64,000 nucleotides of DNA, from positions 3,267,001 through 3,331,000 of the forward strand of contig NZ_CP024307.1 in the NCBI RefSeq assembly GCF_002944405.1, given 5' to 3'. Positions 10,521 to 17,157 of the stretch are shown here, in pieces; positions within the stretch are counted from its first letter, which is position 1; every line of letters begins with the position of its first letter. The notes under the pieces were generated by a model. The model did no database searches, was not told where the DNA came from, and saw nothing but the letters and a program-made list of their open reading frames with translations. A program made the translations under genes and the position numbers. The stretch comes from Sinorhizobium fredii (lineage in GTDB: Bacteria; Pseudomonadota; Alphaproteobacteria; Rhizobiales; Rhizobiaceae).

Positions 10521-10756
10521 TGCCGGACGAGCCAAGGGTGGTCTATGATTTGAGGGGGCTGAAATGCCCCCTTCCCGTTTTGAAGACGCGCAAGCGAATG
10601 GAAACGATGGCGCCCGGCGGGCTCATCGAGGTCGAGACGACCGATCCGCTGGCCGTGATCGACATTCCGCATTTCTGCAACGAGGATGGGCACCGGCTCG
10701 AGCAGGCGGCATCGACCGCCGGCGGCCATCGCTTTCTCATTCGCAAGAAGACGTGA
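10520..10756 (+). CDS. tusA: TusA/SirA-family sulfur-carrier protein
   Basis: A 78-residue TusA-like protein. The family relays persulfide sulfur for tRNA thiolation and cofactor synthesis. The signature YDLRGLKCPLPVLKTRK holds the sulfur-carrying Cys of the CPxP motif near residue 16. Start and stop are shared with the previous gene (TGATG), so expression is probably coupled to the L,D-transpeptidase gene, a pairing with no obvious functional link. The exact member of the TusA family cannot be settled from sequence alone. Confidence 0.9.
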   Translation: MPDEPRVVYDLRGLKCPLPVLKTRKRMETMAPGGLIEVETTDPLAVIDIPHFCNEDGHRLEQAASTAGGHRFLIRKKT

Positions 10757-10819
10757 CGGCGGAGATTCCGGCGCTCTCTATTATGACGCCTGTGGGCAGG
10801 AAGGGGCAAAGCGGCTTGA

Positions 10820-11950
10820 TCAGAACTTCACACCGGGCACGGCGAGCGGGTTGTCGGTGAGCGCCTGCGCATCCGGACGGTCGACGCGCGGCTTGCCGGT
10901 GAAGGCATCGAAGAGATCGCGCACGAAAGCCTCTTCGAGCCCCTTGGTGATCAGCACCATCCGGGTGCGCCGGTCGGCTGGGTCCGGCCAGGCGGCAAGC
11001 CGTTCAGGCGCGTGAAAGACGGACTGGACGCCGTGCAGGACCACCGGGCGCTCCGGCCGGTCCGCGACGCAAACGATCGCCTTCATACGCAACAGCTTCT
11101 CGCCATGGGCCGAGCGCAACAGGTCGACGAACATTTCGAGCGCCATCGGCTCGATCGGCCGGTCGTGAACGATGCTGAAGGAGCGGATGTCGGAGCCGTG
11201 GCGATTGACGTCGTGGTGGTGGTGATCGTGCCCATGATCATGGCCGTGGTGATGGTCATGATCGTCACTTCCATCGAGCTCGTCCTGCAGCCAGCGGCCG
11301 ACATCGGCAACTTTGGTGGATGGATCGTAGAGCCCGCAGGCGAACAGGTCGGCCCGCCCCGCCTCTTGCCCGTCGCCGTCGAAGATTGGCGCGCGCGGAT
11401 TGAGGTCCTTCAGAAGGTCAGCCAGCGCGTCGAGCTGTTCCTTACCGGAAAGCCCCGTCTTGCTGATCACCAGCCGGTCGGCCACGGCGACCTGCTTCAG
11501 CGCCTCGATGTGCTTTGCGATCGTCTGGGCCCCATTCACCGCATCGACGACAGTCACTACGCCGTCGAGGCGGAAGTTCTGGGCGATCACCGGATTGCCG
11601 AGCACCGACTGCAGCACCGGCGCCGGGTCGGCCAGGCCGGTCGTCTCGATGACGACGCGCTTCAGCGGCTTGATCCGCCCGGTCTGCATTCGGTCCATCA
11701 GGTCGGCGAGCGTGTCGACCAGTTCACCGCGGACCGTACAGCACAGGCAGCCGTCGGAAAGCTCGATCACCCCGTCGCTCGACGCCTCGACAAGCAGGTG
11801 ATCGATCGAGACATCGCCGAATTCGTTGATGATCACGGCGGTGTCGGCAAGCGCCGGATCCTTCAGCAAGCGGTTCAGAAGGGTCGTCTTGCCCGCACCG
11901 AGGAAGCCGGTGAGGATCGACACCGGCACGACCGGCAGTGGACCGTTCAT
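10820..11950 (-). CDS. CobW/COG0523-family GTPase, metal chaperone-like
   Basis: A 376-residue G3E GTPase. The P-loop GFLGAGKTT is at residues 15-23, the metal-binding CxCC motif (CLCC) at 68-71 and the ETTGLADP switch near 105-112. Between the GTPase and the C-terminal CobW_C domain sits a His/Asp run at about residues 228-250 (for example HDHHHGHDHGHDHHHH), a probable zinc or cobalt reservoir. The base-recognition motif reads SKTG where SKTD/NKxD is usual. It is not next to the cob genes, so a zinc chaperone (ZNG1/ZigA-like) role is at least as likely as cobalamin synthesis. No Zur-like operator was recognised upstream. Confidence 0.88.
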   Translation of the reverse strand: MNGPLPVVPVSILTGFLGAGKTTLLNRLLKDPALADTAVIINEFGDVSIDHLLVEASSDGVIELSDGCLCCTVRGELVDTLADLMDRMQTGRIKPLKRVVIETTGLADPAPVLQSVLGNPVIAQNFRLDGVVTVVDAVNGAQTIAKHIEALKQVAVADRLVISKTGLSGKEQLDALADLLKDLNPRAPIFDGDGQEAGRADLFACGLYDPSTKVADVGRWLQDELDGSDDHDHHHGHDHGHDHHHHDVNRHGSDIRSFSIVHDRPIEPMALEMFVDLLRSAHGEKLLRMKAIVCVADRPERPVVLHGVQSVFHAPERLAAWPDPADRRTRMVLITKGLEEAFVRDLFDAFTGKPRVDRPDAQALTDNPLAVPGVKF

Positions 11951-12016
11951 GGAAAGAACTCCGTCATAGACCTTGGCGGCGTCCGGGCGGAAACCGCAAT
12001 CGCATTCCCATCGCGC

Positions 12017-13144
12017 TCAGAAGCTGGGGCGCGGCACCGGAACCGGGACGTTGGCGAGCTCGGCGACATCACCCTGCCCGGCGACATCGCTGCCTGCCTT
12101 GGCGGTCTTGTCGCCGCTGCCCGGAATAAGCCCGGCGAAGGCCAGCTTCAGCGGACGGTTGATCTCGTGGATATAGGGCGACAGCAGCTTCTGCCGGCCG
12201 CCCTCGTCGCGGCCTTCGCTACGGACCTTCGCCGCCTGCTTGGAGCAGATCTCCTTGCTGACGTCCGAAACCACTTCACGGCCTTCGCCGTAAGGCGCGA
12301 TGGCGGTCAGCGACGGTTTTCCGGCCGCAGGGGTCGTCAGCGCCATCTGAAGAAGCCGGGCCGACTCGTCGGCGCGGGCGCCGAGGCTATCCTCGCCGAG
12401 CACGACCGATATGACGCTGCGACCAGAACGGCTCGCCGACGATACTTGGTTGAAGCCCGACGCGCAGATGAAGCCGGTCTTCATGCCGTCGGCCCCTTCG
12501 AAGCGGCCGATCAGCATATTGTAGTTTGCATAGTCCTTCTTGCCGGTGGTGAAGCCTTCCAGCGAGAAATAGGAGGCATATTGCGGAAACTCGCGCTTCA
12601 GCGTGATGGCCAGAACGGCAAGGTCACGCGCGGTCGTGTATTGGCCCTGCCCCGGCAAGCCGTTGGCATTGATGAAATGCGACGAGGTCATGCCGATCCG
12701 CCGCGCTTCCGCGTTCATGCGGTCGATGAAAGCCTGCTCCGTTCCGCCGACCGTTTCCGCAATCGCCACGGCGACGTCATTAGCGGATTTGACGAGCATC
12801 ATCTTCAACGCGCTGTCGAGCGTCATCGCCTGCCCGGGCTTGTAGAACATCTTGCTCGGCGGCTCGGCCGCCGCGTTCTTCGTCATCACCACCGGGCTTT
12901 CCAGCGTCAGCTGTCCCGCCTGGATTGCCCGAAACGTCGTATAGGCCGTCATCAGCTTGGTCAGCGACGCCGGGTACCATTTCTGGAAGATGTCCTGATG
13001 CTCGTAGACCTTGAGAGTTGCGACGTCGACAACGAGCCGCGGATTGGCCGACGCCGGAAGCGCCGCCGCCAATGCCGCACAAACACCGGCAAAAACGCCC
13101 ATCGCGCCTGCCCTGTTGCGCATCAGAAGTCGAACTGTCACCAC
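12017..13144 (-). CDS. D-alanyl-D-alanine carboxypeptidase (PBP5/6 family)
   Basis: A 375-residue low-molecular-weight penicillin-binding protein that trims the terminal D-Ala from peptidoglycan stem peptides. The signal peptide covers residues 1-33. The three active-site motifs are intact: SLTK at 60-63, SAND beginning at 120 and KTG near 227. The C-terminal ~100 residues are linker-like, without an obvious amphipathic membrane anchor. The GTG at 13144 has a GAGG about 8 bases upstream; the ATG at 13123 (MRNRAGAMG) is a good alternative. It is divergent from the M20 amidohydrolase gene. Confidence 0.92.
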   Translation of the reverse strand: MVTVRLLMRNRAGAMGVFAGVCAALAAALPASANPRLVVDVATLKVYEHQDIFQKWYPASLTKLMTAYTTFRAIQAGQLTLESPVVMTKNAAAEPPSKMFYKPGQAMTLDSALKMMLVKSANDVAVAIAETVGGTEQAFIDRMNAEARRIGMTSSHFINANGLPGQGQYTTARDLAVLAITLKREFPQYASYFSLEGFTTGKKDYANYNMLIGRFEGADGMKTGFICASGFNQVSSASRSGRSVISVVLGEDSLGARADESARLLQMALTTPAAGKPSLTAIAPYGEGREVVSDVSKEICSKQAAKVRSEGRDEGGRQKLLSPYIHEINRPLKLAFAGLIPGSGDKTAKAGSDVAGQGDVAELANVPVPVPRPSF

Positions 13145-13271
13145 TATCTTAACCTCGAATTTCCGCAGTTGCCTCGTATCGTCCGGCTATTTAGCCTATA
13201 TGGCAAGGAGATGGCAAAGCCCATTCACCTCGCCGTCAGGCCACCACCGAACAGACCCACAGGGAAGCATC

Positions 13272-14435
13272 ATGCCGATATTGAACCGCGCTGCCGAACT
13301 CCAGAACGAAGTGACCGAATGGCGGCGCCATCTGCACATGAACCCGGAGCTCCTGTTCGCGGTGGAAAATACGGCAGCCTTCGTCGAAAGGAAACTGAAG
13401 GAATTCGGCGTTGACGAGATCGTGACCGGCCTCGGCCGGACGGGCGTCGTAGGGCTTATCCGCGGCAATCTCGGCCCCGGCCGCACCATCGGCCTCAGGG
13501 CCGACATGGACGCCCTGCCGATCACCGAGACGAGCGGCAAGGCCTGGTCGTCGACGACCCCCGGCAAGATGCATGCCTGCGGCCACGACGGCCACACCGC
13601 CATGCTGCTTGGTGCAGCGAAATATCTCGCCGAGACGCGCAACTTCGCCGGCAGCGTCGCCGTCATCTTCCAGCCGGCCGAGGAAGGCGGCGGCGGCGGC
13701 AACGAGATGGTCAAGGACGGCATGATGGAACGCTTTGCCATCGAGGAGGTCTATGGCATGCACAATATGCCGGGCATGCCGGTCGGTCATTTCGGAAGTC
13801 GCGTCGGGCCGATCATGGCCTCGACCGACGAGTTCACCATCACCATCAAGGGGCGCGGCGGCCATGCGGCGCAGCCGCACAAGACCATCGATCCGATCGC
13901 CATCGGCGCGCAGATCGTCAATGCGCTGCAGACGATCGCCTCGCGCACCGTCGACCCGCTTGCCTCCATCGTCGTTTCCGTCACCAAGTTCAATGCCGGC
14001 TTCGCCCACAACGTCATTCCGGAACAGGCGGTCCTGGCCGGCACGGTGCGCGCGCTGACGCCCGAGGTGCGCGACACCGGCGAGACGCGCATCCGCCAGA
14101 TCGCCGAAAGCATTGCCGGCGCCTATGGCGCGACGGTCGACGTCTGGTACGGCCGCAACTATCCTGTCACCGTCAACCATGCCGAAGAGACCGGCCACGC
14201 GCTTGCCGCCGCCGCAACGGTCGCCGGCCAAGGCAACGTCAATGCCGCGCTCGATCCGATGATGGGCGGCGAGGACTTCTCCTACATGCTACTTGCCCGG
14301 CCCGGCGCCTTCGTCTTCATCGGCAACGGCGATTCCGCCGGTCTCCACCATCCCGCCTACGACTTCAACGACGAAGTGATCCCGCACGGGATTACCTATT
14401 GGGTGAAGCTCGCCGAAGCGCGGCTCGCCGCCTGA
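13272..14435 (+). CDS. M20-family amidohydrolase (hippurate hydrolase / N-acyl amino acid deacylase type)
   Basis: A 387-residue M20D metallopeptidase that cleaves N-acyl amino acids. Metal and catalytic residues are visible: RADMDALP, HACGHDGHTAML and PAEEGGGGG, with the dimerisation domain (about 185-300) containing GRGGHAAQPH and the final metal His in GLHHPAY. The start at 13272 (MPILNRAAEL) is chosen because it gives the family N-terminus; the longer frame upstream runs over the divergent promoter region and the neighbouring gene. The substrate (hippurate, acetyl amino acids or an indole-acetic acid conjugate) cannot be told from sequence. Confidence 0.92.
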   Translation: MPILNRAAELQNEVTEWRRHLHMNPELLFAVENTAAFVERKLKEFGVDEIVTGLGRTGVVGLIRGNLGPGRTIGLRADMDALPITETSGKAWSSTTPGKMHACGHDGHTAMLLGAAKYLAETRNFAGSVAVIFQPAEEGGGGGNEMVKDGMMERFAIEEVYGMHNMPGMPVGHFGSRVGPIMASTDEFTITIKGRGGHAAQPHKTIDPIAIGAQIVNALQTIASRTVDPLASIVVSVTKFNAGFAHNVIPEQAVLAGTVRALTPEVRDTGETRIRQIAESIAGAYGATVDVWYGRNYPVTVNHAEETGHALAAAATVAGQGNVNAALDPMMGGEDFSYMLLARPGAFVFIGNGDSAGLHHPAYDFNDEVIPHGITYWVKLAEARLAA

Positions 14436-14458
14436 TAGATCGGAGCAGGGGCAGGCAG

Positions 14459-14923
14459 ATGCACCAGATCGACAAGACCGATCGCCGGATCCTCAATATC
14501 CTGCAGGCCGACGGGCGGATCACCAATCTCGAACTGGCGGACCGCATCGGCCTCTCGCCGACCGCGACGAGCGAGCGGCTGCGGCGGCTTCTGAAAGAGG
14601 GCTACGTATCCGGCTTCGGGGCGCGCCTCGATCCGCACAAGCTCGGTTTCGGGCTGCTGGTCTTCATCGAAGTGATGCTCGACAAGACGACGCCGGAGGT
14701 CTTCGACCAGTTCGCCGCCGCCATCAAGCAGGCGCCTGCGGTGCTCGAATGTCACATGGTCGCCGGCGGGTTCGACTACCTCGTCAAGACCCGTTTCGAG
14801 GATATGACCGCCTACCGCAATTTCCTCGGCCAGGTGCTTTGGACGCTGCCGGGCGTCAAGGAGACCCGCACCTATGCGGTGATGGAGGAAATCAAGAACG
14901 ACGGGCCGCTGCCGCTCGTTTGA
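14459..14923 (+). CDS. Lrp/AsnC-family transcriptional regulator
   Basis: A 154-residue feast/famine regulator. The N-terminal helix-turn-helix is clear (IDKTDRRILNILQADGRITN, LADRIGLSPTATSERLRRL), and the C-terminal RAM ligand-binding domain follows (MVAGGFDYLVKTRFEDM). Such proteins sense amino acids and often control neighbouring catabolic genes; in rhizobia the closest types resemble PutR/BkdR regulators, but I cannot assign one. The start at 14459 follows a purine-rich GGAGCAGGGGCAGGCAG. It lies 23 bp after the M20 gene on the same strand, and co-transcription is likely. Confidence 0.92.
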   Translation: MHQIDKTDRRILNILQADGRITNLELADRIGLSPTATSERLRRLLKEGYVSGFGARLDPHKLGFGLLVFIEVMLDKTTPEVFDQFAAAIKQAPAVLECHMVAGGFDYLVKTRFEDMTAYRNFLGQVLWTLPGVKETRTYAVMEEIKNDGPLPLV

Positions 14924-14935
14924 CGGCAGCGGCTC
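14903..14935. terminator. Bidirectional terminator between convergent genes
   Basis: GCCGCTGCCG (14905-14914) and CGGCAGCGGC (14924-14933) form a perfect 10 bp stem with a 9-base loop, extended by a G-T and a G-C pair. It spans the end of the Lrp-type gene and the gap before the convergent alcohol dehydrogenase stop, so it could serve both strands. Confidence 0.6.
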
Positions 14936-14941
14936 GTCAGA

Positions 14942-15988
14942 TCATGCCTTGATCGAAGCCATGTCGATTACGAAGCGATAGCGCACGTCGCTCTTCAGCA
15001 CCCTCTCATAGGCGGCGTTGACCTCCTCCATCCGGATCGTCTCGATCTCCGAGACGATGCCGTGCTCGCCGCAGAAATCCAGCATCTCCTGGGTTTCCTT
15101 GATCGAGCCGATCATCGAGCCGGAGATGCTGCGCCGCGCCGGAACGAGGGAGAAGGCATGGACCGGCACCGGCTTCTCGGGAATGCCCACGACCACGAAA
15201 TCGCCGTCGACCTTCAAGAGGTTGAGATAGGCGTTCCAGTCGATCTCGGTGCCCACGGTGCAGATGATCAGATCGAAGCTTCCGGCCAGTTTCTCGAAGG
15301 TCTGCGGATCGTTCGTTGCATAATAGTGGTCGGCTCCGAGTTTCAGCCCGTCTTCCTTCTTGGACAATGTCTGGCTGAGGACGGTGACCTCTGCACCCAT
15401 CGCATGGGCGAGCTTGACGCCCATGTGGCCGAGACCGCCCATGCCGACGATCGCCACCTTCTTTCCAGGCCCCGCCTTCCAGTGGCGGAGCGGCGAATAG
15501 AGCGTGATGCCGGCGCAGAGCAGCGGCGCGGCCGCATCAAGCGGCAGGTTTTCCGGGATCGAGAGGACATACCCCTCCTTGACGACGATGTGATCGGAAT
15601 AGCCGCCCTGGGTCGGGGTCTTCCCATCGGCCTCGACGCCGTTATAGGTTACGACTAGGCCGGGCATGTAATGTTCGAGATCGGGATCGCGGGTGGCGCA
15701 GGTCGTGCAGGAATCGACGAAGCAGCCGACGCCGACCCGGTCGCCGCGCTTGAACTTGGTGACCTTGGAGCCGACCGCCCGGACGATGCCGACGATTTCG
15801 TGGCCGGGCACCATGGGAAAGGTCGAGTTCCCCCATTCATTGCGGGCCTGGTGGATGTCGGAGTGGCAGACGCCGCAATACTGGATGTCGATGACGACGT
15901 CGTCGTCGCGCGGTTCGCGACGTTCGAAGGTGAAAGGGGCGAGCGGCGTCGATGCGTCCGTAGCTGCATATCCTCTTACGATGGCCAT
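14942..15988 (-). CDS. NADP-type zinc alcohol dehydrogenase (YahK/cinnamyl-alcohol dehydrogenase group)
   Basis: A 348-residue medium-chain dehydrogenase/reductase that probably reduces aldehydes. Catalytic zinc ligands are present (C38 in CGVCHSD, H63 in GHEIVG), and GMGGLGHMG is the Rossmann motif. The structural zinc lobe is degenerate: the usual four Cys become C94, C97, R100 and M108 ([16 protein letters not shown]), so this site probably does not bind zinc. The gene is divergent from an AraC-type regulator across 220 bp, the usual arrangement for a regulator and its aldehyde-reductase target. Confidence 0.92.
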   Translation of the reverse strand: MAIVRGYAATDASTPLAPFTFERREPRDDDVVIDIQYCGVCHSDIHQARNEWGNSTFPMVPGHEIVGIVRAVGSKVTKFKRGDRVGVGCFVDSCTTCATRDPDLEHYMPGLVVTYNGVEADGKTPTQGGYSDHIVVKEGYVLSIPENLPLDAAAPLLCAGITLYSPLRHWKAGPGKKVAIVGMGGLGHMGVKLAHAMGAEVTVLSQTLSKKEDGLKLGADHYYATNDPQTFEKLAGSFDLIICTVGTEIDWNAYLNLLKVDGDFVVVGIPEKPVPVHAFSLVPARRSISGSMIGSIKETQEMLDFCGEHGIVSEIETIRMEEVNAAYERVLKSDVRYRFVIDMASIKA

Positions 15989-16208
15989 GGGGTCTTTCCT
16001 TCATGTCTGGGAATAGCGCGCCGCGCGGAGGCATGGACCTCGGGCGGCAAGGCGGACTATGCTGTTCCCGGGCGCCACTGCGTTAGTGCGATCCTGCAAA
16101 GTTTTTGCACAATCCTGCAAGAATGAAAGAACGGCCGTTGCGCCGCAACGTCCTCCTCCTATCTGTGCCCCGTCTCATAAGCCCCAAGCACCGGAAAGAA
16201 TATAGAAG

Positions 16209-17150
16209 ATGTCAGAACTGCAACGGACGCCGCGCCAGGAGATGATCGACATCATTGCCCGGATTGCCGCGGTGGACGGCGACCACCAGACGATCGTTCC
16301 GGGCCTCAGCATTCACCGGCATTCGAGCTCCGCCAAGCCGAATTGTGCCGCCTACAAGCCGAGTCTCGCAATCATCGTCCAGGGAGCCAAACGCGTCCTG
16401 CTCGGCGGGGAGCTGTTCGTCTATGGCGCATCGGACTATCTGCTGACGTCGATCGACCTGCCGGTTCTGTCGCAAATATCCTTGGCTTCCAACGACGAGC
16501 CCTATCTCAGCATGAATTTTCAGATCGATACGGCGAAGATTCCAACGCTTATCGACAGGGTCGGCGATCAGACGGCAAGGTCACCCGCGTCGCCGCGCGG
16601 CATGACGGTTAACAAGCTTACGGCGGACCTGGAACACGCGGCACTGCGACTGCTGCGGCTCCTCGATCGCCCCGCCGAGATGCCCATCCTGTTGCCGCTT
16701 ATCGAACAGGAAATCCTCTATCGGCTGCTGATTGGGCCACATGGTGCCAGGCTGCGGCAGATGACGACCGCTGAAAGCCAGCCACACCAGATCGGCCGCG
16801 CCGTCGCCTGGCTGAAGGAGCACTACTCCCACCCGCTCCGCATCGACGACCTGGCAAACCGGGTCAGCATGAGCGTCTCCTCGCTGCATCATCATTTCAA
16901 GGCGATCACGGCGATGAGCCCGCTGCAATACCAGAAGCAGCTCCGCCTGCAGGAAGCACGCCGGCTGATGCTGGAGGAGCGCCTCGACGCGGGCGACGCC
17001 GGTCATCAGGTTGGTTACGACAGCCAGTCGCAGTTCAGCCGCGAATATGCGCGCCACTTCGGTGAGCCGCCGATGCGCGACATCGGCCGCGTTCGCCGAA
17101 GCCTCGTCGATCTTTTGACCGGTGAGCCGGAGATGCTGAGCGAGGGGTAG
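16209..17150 (+). CDS. AraC-family transcriptional regulator (AraC_N type)
   Basis: A 313-residue regulator with an N-terminal cupin-like AraC_N sensor domain (about 20-165; SLAIIVQGAKRVLLGGE, YLLTSIDLPVLSQ) and a C-terminal double helix-turn-helix (about 200-300; LRIDDLANRVSMSVSSLHHH, VGYDSQSQFSREYARHFG). This class often sits divergent to an alcohol dehydrogenase or aldo-keto reductase gene and senses aldehydes or related electrophiles, so the dehydrogenase at 14942 is the likely target. The inducer is unknown. Confidence 0.93.
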   Translation: MSELQRTPRQEMIDIIARIAAVDGDHQTIVPGLSIHRHSSSAKPNCAAYKPSLAIIVQGAKRVLLGGELFVYGASDYLLTSIDLPVLSQISLASNDEPYLSMNFQIDTAKIPTLIDRVGDQTARSPASPRGMTVNKLTADLEHAALRLLRLLDRPAEMPILLPLIEQEILYRLLIGPHGARLRQMTTAESQPHQIGRAVAWLKEHYSHPLRIDDLANRVSMSVSSLHHHFKAITAMSPLQYQKQLRLQEARRLMLEERLDAGDAGHQVGYDSQSQFSREYARHFGEPPMRDIGRVRRSLVDLLTGEPEMLSEG

Positions 17151-17157
17151 TCGGGCT

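Noticed and set aside
9327..10535. Minus-strand 402-codon open frame opposite the L,D-transpeptidase
   Set aside because: Shadow; product is an Arg/Leu-rich low-complexity chain.
11012..13414. Plus-strand 800-codon open frame over the CobW-type and carboxypeptidase genes
   Set aside because: Antisense to two genes with clear motifs; high GC keeps the frame open and the product has no recognisable domain.
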